From Congeria kusceri (Eukaryota; Mollusca; Bivalvia; Myida; Dreissenidae): a stretch of 64,000 nucleotides of DNA. Of the stretch, positions 11,379 to 23,565 are shown piece after piece (the stretch's first letter is position 1; every line of letters starts with the position of its first letter). The stretch is from assembly GCA_027627225.1 (NCBI GenBank), contig CM051040.1:26754634-26818633 (forward strand). The letters are read 5' to 3'. A program made the translations under genes and the position numbers. The notes beneath the pieces are model-generated. The model was not told where the DNA came from and searched no databases. It was given only the letters and a program-made list of their open reading frames with translations.

Positions 11379-11990
11379 TTGTACATTTGTTCTTATCATT
11401 TCAGCTTAAAAATGATGTGAATCAAAAACAATGTACTATATGAACATAATGCAAAAAAAATGTTCTAGAATACAATACAAAATATGCGTTCTACATTGAT
11501 TTAGGCCAGATTTTTATAAATTAAAGATATGGGATATTTGTGTTCAAAAAAGATATATTACTCGGAAAATCCAAATAGTAATTTTAAAACCCTCTAACAA
11601 TATGGAAAAATATCTTTACTTCTAATTCTAGATTAACATTTCTTGTAATAATACATTTTTAAATTTAGGTGCAGTTTTAATAAAATATTTTTTTTTTTCA
11701 CTTTTAATCATTTTATTTTTATTATTATTTCCGATGCTCACTTTTTTCTATTTTAATTGTATTCCCTCCTCCTGGTGCTCTGTTTTGAAAACATTCCTGT
11801 AAATCTAAACAAAACGAACTCTGGCCTTAATATCCACATGAGCTACTGTTTGAAACTGTGTCTCCCCTCTTCATGTATACATATGTCATTTTGTGAGTTA
11901 TTTGCTGTGCATATAAATCAATCTTTATGCCTACAAATCCACATTGGGCAGAAAATATTTTATTTGTACAATTACTTCGCTATTTGATTC
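11379..11990. other. Unassigned AT-rich sequence
   Basis: Very AT-rich with T runs and no supported gene. Confidence 0.4.
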
Positions 11991-12318
11991 AATGAAACCC
12001 AAATATTAACATGAGTGTCCAAGAATAAGACTATGAAACCCAAATATTAAAATGAATGTCCTAGAATAAGACAATGAAACCCAAATATTAAAATGAATGT
12101 CCTAGAATAAGACTATGAAACCCAAATATTAAAATGAATGTCCTAGAATAAGACTATGAAACCCAAATATTAAAATGAATGTCCTAGAATAAGACTATAA
12201 AACCTAAATATTAAAATGAATGTCCTAGAATAAGAGTATAAAACCCAAATATTAAAATGAATGTCCTAGAATAAGATTATTAAACCCAAATATTAAAATG
12301 AATGTCGTAGAATAAGAC
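11991..12318. repeat. 41-bp minisatellite, eight copies
   Basis: Eight copies of a 41-bp unit containing ATGAAACCCAAATATTAAAA and ATGTCCTAGAATAAGACT. Divergence is low, a few substitutions per copy. Confidence 0.95.
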
Positions 12319-13417
12319 CACTCCATGGTTAATTTTCAAGAAAATGTGATCAAACTTGTACATCCATTAATTCAATCACACAAGTGTCCTCACATAAAAT
12401 TGTATTCCATTCCATATACAATTTATGACAATTCCAAAACAAGCAGTTGAAAATCAAAATTTGCTAAATGCTGCATTTAATATTTGTAAATGTCAGATTA
12501 GAACTGCTGTTCAGTGTGTCACATTTGTTATATATAAAGTACCTTGGCCCTGTCTTATCAAAGATCTTATGACAAGTTTAAGTTACGACTGAGTTTTGTA
12601 GTTTAAAAAAATAGACATGTATTATCAGTATGTTCCTGAAATAAAGGACATGCAAAAGATACCAATGAAATGAATTGAATTACTGAAATAAAGTAATAAA
12701 AGATGTTGGTGCTTAGCATTTATGCTTCTTCGAAAATTGTATCCTAATGTAAATATGCCCTAAGATGTTTAATAAGACGGGTCCCTTAACCTTAAATACA
12801 AACTGCTCATAGAAGCATGTCATTTTGGTTTTAGGCAATTCATAAAATAATATATCGGCCCTAGAAACAATTATAATATACCAGAACATGTAACAATATT
12901 TGGAAAAAGCTTTTGATGCAGATCTGAACAAGTAAAAGCAGGTGAATAAAAGTATTAACTTCATTAAGCTTTTATCCTCTTTTCTCTAAAATGAAATTAC
13001 ATACCTGTAAATACACCATTCAATTCCTTGGCACAACGATTTCAGTATATCACTAAAACGCATATCCTACAATGTATGATTCATTCACATACGTGGTACA
13101 AAATATTTAGATTTTCATGCCCAACTGAGACTTCAGTCAAAACAGCCATATTAGCCTTATACATAATGATTGTTAACAAAAGCCTGTAGCTTGCCATTGC
13201 AATCCATGCCTGACTAAACATTCTGTTCATTCTTTACATTTTACATTAGCAAGAGGAAAGTAGTGGGCAGTGGAAATATATCATGTAACACAGCACACAA
13301 CACGGCCTAGTGCTACCATGGTCAGATGGCATAGGTAAGAGTAATACACAGGTAAATTGTGCAGGGCTACCTCAGGCTACACATTTTTGTTAGCCAAAAC
13401 TAGTACTAAGTTTTTCA
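12319..13417. other. Unassigned non-coding sequence
   Basis: No gene, RNA or clear repeat is recognised. The 83-codon - strand frame at 12713-12964 has no recognisable features. Confidence 0.35.
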
Positions 13418-13451
13418 TTTTTAGCTCGACTTTTCAAAGACAGCTCTTGTT
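13418..13451 (-). mobile_element. Core-less minimal element: two fused termini
   Basis: Read on the - strand, 34 bp run from AACAAGAGCTGTC directly to GTCGAGCTAAAAA. These are the two outer ends of the family seen at 35.14-35.87 kb (ACAAGAGTTGTC ... GTCGAGCTAAAAA), with the entire tandem core absent. Either an end-to-end deletion product or a solo terminal remnant. Confidence 0.6.
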
Positions 13452-14555
13452 AGTTTCTCTGCTGACTCCCTTTGTTTTGAAAATTAAAAAAAGGAAAAAA
13501 ACAATATCGTTAAAATATAAATGAACAAAAAGATAAAAATTATTCATTTATTTCCTGTGATGCCTATTCCTTATGGTTATTAAAAACAGTTTACAACTTA
13601 CAATAATAATGCAGAACACAGTGAAACATATCTTAATTCAATGTAAATCATGTTGACTTTATATGCATATTTATATAACAAAGTTTGCATTGTATTTTAT
13701 ATATATTTTTTTTTTTCTGGTATAATGATTGTCATGTTTATTGCGAAACAATGAGTTTATAATAAAATTGTATTTATTTTTATTTTTTTTTTTTGTTCCA
13801 AAAATGTATGAGAAACTAAAAATAAAAAATCTATGGCCTTTCAGTACTAAGTTGAAATAAGTAATTTTTTGGAGTATTTCATAGGTTTTATGAGGAAATT
13901 GTTGTAGCCAAAATGGAAATTTATTTATTTAAATGCTTTAATTTGTAGACATTGGCTAATTTGGAGTATACAAAGTAAGCCTTGTGAAGGGCATAGGCAA
14001 CTGCCCGGTTACCTCAGGTAAGCTGAGACCTTGGAAGTACTGGCAAAGACTATTCCAGCTAGTTTTCCAATGTTTATGTATAACATCCTTTGATTAAACT
14101 TGTAAAATGGGTTACCATGTGCATGGGAATAAAATCGCTCACCAGACCTAGTGCAACTTTGAACTGGGTGTGCTCAGATTCTCAGTTTTCTGCTCAGATT
14201 CTAAGTTTGATTTGGGGACATGTGGCATTTTCTTGGGGTCAGTAATAAGGACTTAGGGTTTGCTAGGATGAACTGTTAATTGCAATGACAGAAACCATTT
14301 TATCACATGCTATACCTTGTCTCCTGTGTAATACAACCATTACAAATATTTCTATTTTACATATGTGTAAGATAACATTCTGAACGTTTTCATTGGCTAG
14401 ATATTCTTTGACTGACCAATCAGATGACGTTATTTTGGTGAAATGATGTCATCAACATGAAATGAAGTCATGTCAGTACACAACATTTTGGATTTATCAG
14501 CATGTTTTGGTAAAATTATAAGATTTTTGTTTCGTTTAAAAGTATGTGATAAAAA
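13452..14555. other. Unassigned AT-rich sequence
   Basis: Long A and T runs and no supported gene. Just before the palindrome at 14.56 kb, GATGACGTTATTTTG and ATGATGTCATCAAC may belong to the same palindromic element. Confidence 0.35.
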
Positions 14556-14702
14556 GATCTGACATTCGTTGTCATTTTATACCATATTTGATTAAACTCG
14601 TCCAGGAAACTCGTTAGTAAGCTCGCCAAAGGCTCGCTTACTAACAAAATTCCTGAACTCGTTTAATAAAATATGGTATGAAATTACAACTCATTTCAGA
14701 TC
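14556..14702. repeat. 147-bp imperfect palindrome
   Basis: The left arm from GATCTGACATTCG and the right arm ending CATTTCAGATC are inverse copies, with matching internal blocks TTATACCATATTTGATTAAA and AGTAAGC at the centre near 14629. It probably represents the tip of a palindromic non-autonomous element. Confidence 0.75.
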
Positions 14703-15688
14703 CTATATATGTGCTTTTGTAATATATACTAGGATTAAATATATTTTATTTTCTAAAGTCAAAGTCTTGACTGAGCAACAATTTCATTACACACTGAACA
14801 GTACTAATAACCCAACACTATTTCAACTCATGATAAAATGGTACATTTTAAAAAAAATCATTGTTATCGAATTTGCACAACAATTAAATTTATGAAATAG
14901 GCGTCTGCCTGAAAAATTGTATTATATTTAATACTCAATTTATTATGAAACCAAACAAATTCAAACATCCAGACAAAAATAAAAATTTGTAAAATGCTGC
15001 GATCAAATCTGATCGAATTGTGGGTGGCATTTGTCGATAAATGGAGGAATAGATATCAATATTTTATAAGAAACTGCGTAATATTTATTTGACATAGTTG
15101 TCAACACGTTTTAGAGTCATGGAAGGATAAAACATGTATAAGTTATCATTAATGTTTTGATATGCGCTCATTTATCATCGAGTGCCTCTGCCATTTCAAC
15201 CAGATTTGAGGGGTTCGCATTTTGATTACCAGTATATCGTTGGTCCTACAGAGGTTTCCGTTTGTTGTGTGTCAAGAGCAATGGAGGTTCATACCATAAG
15301 TCATCTATTCTTTTCAGATCAATGTTCAAATGCTATACAATAGTTTAATATTGGTCATTATCATCGCAGCATTTTGCCAATGTTGATGTTCGACAGCACG
15401 TTTTAATGTGTTTGTTTTTCGTAAATAGTGTATGAAATTCATTAAAAATTTTACAGGCAAACACTAATACCATTAAGTTAATCACTGTGCAAGTTCGGTA
15501 ACGTTTTCTTGAAAATGAACCATTGTATCATGAATCTGGTAAGTGTCCGGTTAGGAGTTCTGTTTCGTGTAGATATTGAATGTTACATCATCTTGGAAAT
15601 CTTGTAATACTGCAATAAATTTAAATACCCATTAGCTTCATAATATCATTTGCAAAATTACATCTTCATGTCTTGTAATTTCTATACA
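14703..15688. other. Unassigned AT-rich sequence
   Basis: No supported gene or repeat structure. Confidence 0.35.
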
Positions 15689-15954
15689 TGAGGCGCGTCG
15701 TGGGAAAACCGGTCTTAATGCAAGTGCTTAAAGTGTCATCCCGGATTAGCCTGTGCAGTCTGCACAGGCTAATCCGGGATGGTACTTTCCGCTTTTATGG
15801 TATTTTCTGTTTCAATGAAGTGTCTTCTAACCATAAATCCCCTTTAGGCGGAAAGTGTCATCCCGGATTAGCCTGTGCAGACTGCACAGGCTAATCCGGG
15901 ATGACACTTTACTATGCACATGCATTAAGTCCAGTTTTCCCATGATGCGCCACA
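15689..15954. mobile_element. Double-palindrome MITE, full copy
   Basis: 266 bp. The outer TIRs are TGAGGCGCGTCGTGGGAAAA and, at the other end, TGTGGCGCATCATGGGAAAA. Inside are two palindromes, 15738-15780 (43 bp, perfect) and 15852-15910 (59 bp, perfect), both built on CCCGGATTAGCCTGTGCA. They are separated by a unique spacer containing CTTTCCGCTTTTATGGTAT that gives the element a direction. Open frames here are artefacts. Confidence 0.9.
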
Positions 15955-16927
15955 CATTTATTCTGTTGAACATAAAGCTGGCTCTTATTTTCCCTGTAAA
16001 GTAGCCAGGAGAATTTAGTTTCCATTCAGGCAAGCCATTATCACAGACTTAATCAACAGAAGTCAGTGTTTATCAGAGGTTAGGGCTACCACATCAGATG
16101 TGATTCATCTCCACCTGTTGTTATGTACTCTCTGTCATTATTAACTGGCCTGAGTTACTGGCAAGAAAAACATTAACAAGATAGAAACAGAAATCTCTAA
16201 CAAAGATGAAATCCAATTAGTGTTCAAAAGTAACTGCTGTATGGGGAAAAACCCTTACAGTTTACAGATTCAAATCATTAATATCATGTTCTTTTGAGCC
16301 ACTGGTGCCATGTAATGAGGTATTGTGTCCATAAATACAAAATTTAGTCTTTTGCATACCATATCCATAAATCATTATGTATTGATCTTAATTATTAATT
16401 ATGAAAAGTATTTCCACTTAAAGCCCTTGACCTGAAGGAAATAGTACGTTGTCATGGTAGTGGTAAAACTTTGTTTTATTAAAACTTAACATCCTACGCT
16501 TTAATCATTCTTTGAGAGCACAAAATAATGTTGCTGGAAGCAACATGAAATATAGATAATACATTCAATGTAATCATCTTTCTAGAAACAGTGATTTATC
16601 AACCTATGCTTAAAACCACACTGCACTGGTATCACTGTAGAAAATTATATTAACAAATTGATATTTTTATGGAATTGGAGATCTGAAAATCCAGGGTTCA
16701 TTGTCCCAGGACTGAAATGTTTCCCAATACATTGAAGGGCAATATAACAGACAAATTGGAATGCTTAATCTTCTATTGTTACTGGCAGAACAATGGTTTC
16801 CATAATGCCTCTTATTGACCCATACAATGTATCTGGTTTGAATATCTACAATCAGTCATGTCTCATGTTTGTTTCGGCAGGATATTCATGTGCTTCAGTA
16901 AAACTTTGCTCTTAACACAGAGGATAT
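15955..16927. other. Unassigned non-coding sequence
   Basis: No supported gene or repeat structure. Confidence 0.35.
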
Positions 16928-17022
16928 TTGTTGATTTCGGTGTAAGATTGTTTTTTATTTCACGAGTGTCCATAGCAAATATATGAGTGAAATAAAATAC
17001 GATCTTACAACGAAATCAACAG
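16928..17022. repeat. Inverted repeat, about 34-nt arms
   Basis: TGTTGATTTCGGTGTAAGAT (left) is the inverse of the right arm ending CGAAATCAACAG. Arms are about 34 nt with few mismatches, around a 26-nt loop. A second perfect palindrome, ATATTTTCACTGCT around CC, is nearby at about 17327-17356. The two may mark one palindromic element. Confidence 0.7.
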
Positions 17023-18336
17023 ATTTTCTTTTTATTTTATGCTTTTGGACAATAAATAAATAAAATTGCGTGAGATGAGCTTAAACGTTAAAAATTCTGA
17101 TGTCATAAAATTGACGTCATAAATGGTTCCAAAACTGTCACTCGTTAGTATGGTGGGAAGAAGTGCCATATTTTCAGAGTCGTTGTCGCTAAATTATAAT
17201 TTTGTTGAATTTTATAATGTGTTTTATGTAAACACATGCATGTACATACTGTACATGTATATACATTTGCAAAGGGTTGTAAACCACTACGTGTAGATCG
17301 ATGTTATTTATGCAAAAATAGTCTGTATATTTTCACTGCTCCAGCAGTGAAAATATATAATTTTATTTCAACAATAAAATTCGTTATTTCACAGGAAAGC
17401 ATATAATAAATGCTAATCATCTTAATAATAAATCAAAACGCTGACAACGTAGAAAGACTGTTGGCGAAAAAAGAAACAAAGAGCAAATTAATTATGAGAG
17501 TATTTTTATTATTAGAAACATTTATTGAAGTAAGTCACCTGTCTGTTATATCATTTCTACAAAAAAATCTTGAAACTCATAATTATACAGTCTACCGGTA
17601 CTTAAAATAAATTGGTTTAAACTGGTATTTGACCTAATTAAAGATGGAGATCCAGGCCACTGTTTTTTTGCAAATTAAAATTAATATAGTGCACGTCTAA
17701 TTCAATGCTATTTATCTACGACATTCTAATCATTTTTTTTTTGTAATTTGTGCGAGGCAAATACTTTTGTGCACACTATTTAAAAAACAGAGTTATATGC
17801 ATACGAGTCAATTTACAACGGTAAAAATATTCCATGAACCATATAAGTTCGAATCAATATTTAGTGCTTTTTATCACAAGCGCTATGTTCGGTAAATACC
17901 AATTTAAATAAAAATAAGTTTAATTAGTAAAATACATTCAAAACTCTCTTTAGAAGTTCCATGCTTTTCCATAATTCTTATGCATACATCAAAAAACAAT
18001 AGCAATCGTCAATCGAGTCGTTACGATCGCTCTGCTATAAGTACTGACTCAATACTCTGTTGTTAAACTTACGCACTATGATGTAATACACAGTTAACCA
18101 GTCAACAGCACAAACATCTATCATACTTATGTGAATTATTATTATTGTTTATTAGTGTTTTAAGTCGGATCTATTTCTTGTCATCTATTCATAGAAAGTA
18201 GCATTGCTAACAGAAAGCCTCACTGCTCAGATTTACTGACTCCTAGCCTGCAAAGTAAAGAAGTAGTTCCCTCAAGACCAATTTCTGAATACACCTACTA
18301 AATCCTGTTGGCTTGCGCAAACAGTCTTAGTAAGGA
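17023..18336. other. Mostly unassigned; contains a repeated segment
   Basis: At 17431-17475 the + strand encodes NQNADNVERLLAKKET, closely matching NQNADCVERLLATKET at 43.01-43.05 kb. The match does not extend far. It is a dispersed-repeat fragment, possibly from a degraded coding element. The remainder has no supported feature. Confidence 0.4.
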
Positions 18337-18984
18337 TATAGTCCGACAACATTGACCTGGCACTGATGCATATTCTGTTCGTTTCCGTAACCTTCTATCC
18401 AGAAAATGTGAGTTTAAATTAATTTAGCACACAATTCATGACATCAATTTAAATGATCGAGAGGTTAAGGCAGTTGCTTTTGGCTCGTGTGGTTGCGGGT
18501 TTCGAATACGTTCTCGGTCTTAACATATTTTTTTTAATTTGTGTATAATGGTATTAGCGAGCATTTTCACTTTTTTCGCTTTATGGATTACTTATTTATT
18601 TGAACAAATAATAAATTGAATAATATTTAATACATAACAATAACAAAAAATACGAGATGTATCATACACATTAAAGACATTAAAAGGCAAATATGTTGTT
18701 TCACAAAAAATGGACATCAATTACAGTTGCAACGTAGATTTCCTTTTTTAGCCCTGAAAAAAAAGAACATGATTGAAATGCTTATTTGATCATTATACTC
18801 TCTGAACACTAGGGGAACACTCTACCATTAGGCTATCAGTCCAGATCAAAAAGAGTATGTGTAGATACCAACTAAATTTTATCTCAAGAGCACAGTGTTT
18901 ACAATGCATACAGGAGTACAACAACAAAAGTCTACAAAACATCATGGAAACAAATGAGTACCAGGTCAATGTTGTCGGACTATA
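18337..18984. mobile_element. Inverted-repeat unit enclosing two tRNA-like segments
   Basis: Perfect 24-bp inverted repeats (18337-18360 and 18961-18984, beginning TATAGTCCGACAACATTGAC) bound 648 bp. Inside the left end a + strand tRNA-like segment (18454-18520) has A-box-like GAGAGGTTAAGGCAGTTGC and B-box-like GGGTTTCGAATACG. Inside the right end a - strand segment has an A-box-like TAGCCTAATGGTAGAG (18821-18836). No protein is encoded. The layout resembles a palindrome-forming or composite SINE-derived unit. Confidence 0.6.
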
Positions 18985-19129
18985 CCTCATAGAATTTATA
19001 ATTTGGAACAAACTTGTATTTATGCATCTACATTGAACAAAACATTTTCAGCATAAAAAAGTTGGTAAAAAATAACTATTTGTAAACAAATGGTTGATTC
19101 CAGAACAAACGGTAGCAGCAAAATTATCG

Positions 19130-21312
19130 GTCTTTTTTGTGTGATATCTTCTTTGTCCAGTGTGATATCTGATGTAAGTTGTTTCCATTGGTTTCTTCTT
19201 CAGCAATTGTGATATCTGCTTTGCTTTGTCCAAGGTGATATTTGCTTTGTCCAAAGTAATATCTGCTTTGTCCAAGGTGATATATGCTTTGTAGAATGTG
19301 ATATCGGCTTTGCTTTGTCCATATGATATCTGCTTTGTCCAATATGAAATCCCTTCGTCCAAGATGATATCTTACTTTGTCCAAGGTGATATCTGCTTTG
19401 TCCAAGGTGTTATCTGCTTTGTCTAAGGTGATAAATGCTTTGTCTAATGGATATCTGCTTTGCTTTGTCCAATATGATATCTGCTTTGTCCAAGGTAATA
19501 TCTGCTTTGTCTAATAAGATATTTGCTCTGTCCAAGGTGATATTTGCTTTGTCCAATTTGATATCTGCTTTGTCCAAGGAGATATATGCTTTGTCCAATG
19601 TGATATCTGCTTTGCTTTGTCCAATAAGATATCTGCTTTGACCTTATGATATATGCTTTGTTCAGGGTGATATGCCTTGTCCAGTGTGATATCTGCTTTG
19701 TCCAAGGTGATATTTGCTTTGTCCACTGTGATATCTGCTTTGCTTTGTCCAATTCATATCTGCTTTGTCCAACGTTAAATCTGCTTTGTCCATGGTGATT
19801 TCTGCTTTGTTCAAGGTGAAATCTGCTTGTCCAATGTGGTATCTTCTTTGACCAAGGTGATATCTGCTTTGTCTAAGGTGATATCTACTTTGTCCAATGT
19901 GATATATGCTTTGTCCAATGTGATATCTTCTTTGTCTAAGGTGATATATGCTTTGTCCATTGTGATATCTGCTTTGCTTTGTCGAATATGATATCTGTTT
20001 TGTCTAATGTGATATATCCTTTGTCCAAGGTAATATCTGCTTTGTTCAATGTGATATATGCTTTGTCCAAGGTGAGATCTGCTTTGTCCAAAATGATATC
20101 TGCTTTGTCCAACATGATATATTATTCTTTGTCTTCTTGTGTCAAATCTCCTTTGACCAGTGTTATTTCTGCTGCATGTAATGTGATACCTGTTTGTATT
20201 TTTATATCTATTTCTGTGAGATATCTGCTATATCTAGTGTGAAATCTGCCATCTCTTGTTGATATTTGCTGTCTTTTGTGTGATATCGGCTTTATCCAGT
20301 GTCATATATGCTGTCTCCTGTGTGATATCTGCTATATCCAGTGTGAAATCTGCTATCTCTAGTTGATATCTGCTGTCTCTTGTGTGATATCTGCTTTATC
20401 CAGTGTCATATTTGCTGTCTTTTGTGTGATATCTGCTATATCCAGTGTGAAATCTGCTATCTCTTGTTGATATCTGCTGTCTCTTGTGTGATATCTGCTT
20501 TATCCAGTGTTATATCTGCTGTATTTTGTGTCATATCTGCTTTATTCAGTGTCATATCTGCTGTCTTTTGTGTGATATTTCTATATCCAGTATCATAATA
20601 AATTATTTGATGTCTCGTGTGTGATATTTGCTATATCCAGTGAGAAATCTGCCATCTCTTGTTGATATCTGCTTTATCCAGTGTCATATTTGCTGTCTTT
20701 TGTGTCATATCTGCTTTATTCAGTGTCATATCTGCTGTCTCTTGTGTGATATGTGCTATATCCAGTGTAATATCTGCTGTCTCTTGTTTGATATTTGCTA
20801 TATCAAGTGTAATATTTGCTGTTCCTTGTGTGATACCTTTTGTAGCCAGTAATTTATCAGCTGTCACTTGTTTGATATCTGTTTTATCCATTGTGATATA
20901 TAATTTTATGCTGTCACTAAAGTGATATCTGCTTTATCCATAGTGATATATGTTGTCTCTTGTGTGATACTTGTTGTATTTAGTGTGATCTCTATTTTAT
21001 CAATTGTGATATATATCTGCTTTCTCTTGTGTGATATCTGCTTTCTTTAGTTTGATATCTCATTTGCCCTGGTTGTGTTTTGCTTTGTCCTGTTTCATAT
21101 GTTGTTTGACCTGTGTAATATCTCATTTTACCAGTGGGATATATGCTTTATCCAGTGTGATATCTGCTTTGTCCACTGGGATAACTGCTTTGTCCAGTGT
21201 TATATCTGTTGTTTTTTCAGTGTGATATCTGCTTTGTCCAGTGTGATATCTCCTTTGACCAGTGGGGTACATGCTTTGTCCAGTGTGATATTTGCTTTGT
21301 CCAGTGTGTTAA
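19130..21312. repeat. 2.2-kb satellite, 21-bp units
   Basis: About 100 degenerate copies of a 21-bp unit built on GATATCTGCTTTGTCCAAG. There are at least three sectors: 19.13-20.13 kb (TTTGTCCA type), 20.2-20.95 kb (CTATATCCAGTG and CTGTCTCTTGTG alternating) and 21.1-21.31 kb (TTTGTCCAGTG type). The 21-bp length is 7 codons, so many frames on both strands are open with heptad-like peptides such as DKADITL. I treat those frames as by-products, not genes. Confidence 0.95.
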
Positions 21313-21448
21313 TTATATACGTTTGTTGTTCTTTCATGTGTCAAATGTTGAATTCAGTGAGTTTAATTTATTTGAATTGTACAAAGAAAATCAAACCAAA
21401 AAGTTTGTTGTTGGTTGCTTTAACTTTTCATGTACAAAGCAATATTGT

Positions 21449-21656
21449 GTAAACCATAATAAACACTGTGTTAACCATAATAAATACTGTGTAAACCATG
21501 ATAAATGCTGTTTATACCATAATAAATACTGTGTAAACCATAATAAATACGGTGTAAACCATTATAAATACAGTGTAAAACATGATAAATACTGAGTAAA
21601 CCATAATAAACACTGTGTAAACCATAATAAATATTTAGTGAACCATAAAAGGCCTG
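21449..21656. repeat. Second, unrelated 21-bp array
   Basis: Ten copies of TGTGTAAACCATAATAAATA-C. The period is the same as in the preceding satellite but the sequence is different. Confidence 0.95.
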
Positions 21657-22440
21657 TTCAATTAAATCAGGACTAAGCCTGCATGGCTTGCTTTGTAATA
21701 TTAATAACATTGCCATTGGCCAATGTAGAAGCTGAACACTGAATCAGCTTCCATCAGGCATGACATGCCTATTGCCAATCACTTAACCTACCATCCATTC
21801 TCATACAATGACCTTTGTATGTGGAAACAAGGCAGAAAAATCTAATTCCACAGATTGAACAACCAGACTGACTTTTCTGACCAATAGCATTAATATAAGT
21901 GGCCATCCCTTATCTGTCTAATGCAGATGACCACACATTGGAGTAATTGCTGGTCAATGATAATTAACATCCCTTGGGACAACATATGGTTTGCAATCCC
22001 AAAACTATCTTCCAGCAACCTTAACTCTGATGAAGGTTCACAATGAGCCCTGAAGCCAGATAAAAGTCTAGATTGGTTTTTCAAAGTCAGTGTTCAAATG
22101 ATACTTGCTGATGTAATAAAGAAAATATTAGTCATACATATGTTCAAAGACTGTTTGCAAGTAAGTCAGCATATTTACAAGTTTAGGTCTTTCAAATGAA
22201 AATACACTTGTAGCAATCTGAACATAATTAATTTGTATTTGAACTTACTCTTATCATTTCAACTAAAGAATTACCAATAACTATCTTTGTACAAAGATGA
22301 TTTATCCAACTGATATATTATTTTATTTCTATCTATTATATATAATATATAAAAATTATAATAAGATACGTGATTTTGTGGTTGAAGGTAAAGAGATACA
22401 ATTTATGTCTATAATATTGTTTGTTATTGGTATAAAAAAG
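21657..22440. other. Unassigned sequence
   Basis: A somewhat less AT-rich segment (21660-22080) followed by AT-rich DNA. No gene is supported. Confidence 0.35.
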
Positions 22441-22632
22441 TTATAGAAGTAGCAGTAGTAGTAGTGGTGGTGGCAGTAACATCAGTAGGAGTAGTAGTTG
22501 CAGAAGTAGTAGTACTAGTAGTAGTAGTAGTAGTAGTAGTAATAGTACTAGTAGTACTAGTAGTAGTTGTAGTAGTAGTATTAGTAGTAGTAGTAGAAGT
22601 AGTAGCAGCAACAGCAGTAGCAGTAGTAGCCT
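22441..22632. repeat. AGT trinucleotide microsatellite (left part)
   Basis: Imperfect (AGT)n with ACT, AGC and GGT interruptions. Its continuation is at 23250-23301, on the other side of a TIR element. Confidence 0.9.
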
Positions 22633-22635
22633 CTA

Positions 22636-23243
22636 CTCCTGCAAATTCGTGGATGTTAAGCATTCGACGTTGCGCATGCGCATAAAACCCCCTTGTTTTA
22701 ATAAAAACACATCACAATAAATCGATCTGAATGTAAACTAACTATTTAATATACGAAACTTGCTAATCTTTATTCAGAAATCTGTAATCTTCCTTAAAAA
22801 ATAAACATGACCCTACAACGAGCTTGATCTTTTTCAACTGCATGTAAGTTCGTGGGCTACTTTTTATGACGTCATACGCTGAGGCCCTGCCACTGATTTT
22901 TGTGTTTTGATATAAATAGGGCAAGTTTTTAATGTCCTTATTTATTTCCTTTTATTTTTGTTGGATTTTAGTGAAATTAATACTTATACAATGTTTATTA
23001 ACAACAGGAGGGGTTGAATTTTTTTAACAATTAATAAGTTTAAAACACAAATAACTGCAATAAACTTAACTAACATGGTATATTTATCTGGCGATGTTTT
23101 CTGCGCAATTTTGTGTTCTAGTAAGTCAAGCTGTTCTTCGGCTCACCCTTGCATAGAATTGGAGAACGCGTCGTTACGTCATTGAAGATAAAATTACGTC
23201 ATAATTTCATCCACAAACTTACCGGAGGCCACGAACTTACCAG
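22636..23243. mobile_element. TIR element splitting the AGT microsatellite
   Basis: The imperfect termini CCTGCAAATTCGTGG (left) and TCTGGTAAGTTCGTGG (right end, inverted) match except for a few bases. Further TTCGTGG copies lie subterminally at about 22848 and 23210. It holds a perfect NRF1-type palindrome TGCGCATGCGCA (22671-22682), a CRE TGACGTCA near 22868 and two TTACGTCA sites near 23174-23200. It is non-coding. The surrounding trinucleotide tract on both sides supports insertion. Confidence 0.55.
22671..22682. promoter_or_regulatory. NRF1-type palindrome
   Basis: TGCGCATGCGCA exactly matches the animal NRF1 consensus YGCGCAYGCGCR. No adjacent gene is visible, so its role is unknown; it lies in the TIR element. 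Confidence 0.4.
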
Positions 23244-23249
23244 ATTAGA

Positions 23250-23262
23250 TGCTAGTAGTAGT

Positions 23263-23301
<39 letters not shown>
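23250..23301. repeat. AGT/AGC microsatellite (right part)
   Basis: (AGT)n merging into a pure (AGC)n run. Confidence 0.95.
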
Positions 23302-23565
23302 TAATGTTGACCAAATGCATACTTGTATGGAGGGCTACTTGAGTAACTGGAGTCTTCTGTAAATATTATTTGATCCATTTGCATGAATTTTTAGACTTAA
23401 AGGGACTGAACTCCAGGTGGTCCAATCTTAAAAACGAAAGAAAATTGTCACAACTACACAACTTTTTTACATAATCGTACAGAACACATTAAAAAATAAG
23501 ACACATTTGTTTTTTTATTTACAATGATTTTAAATAGCTTTTGTCCTTTTTATTGTTTTAAAATC

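Noticed and set aside
19048..21716. Many 60-130-codon frames with heptad-like repeats on both strands
   Set aside because: They follow from the 21-bp repeat unit and overlap each other on both strands.
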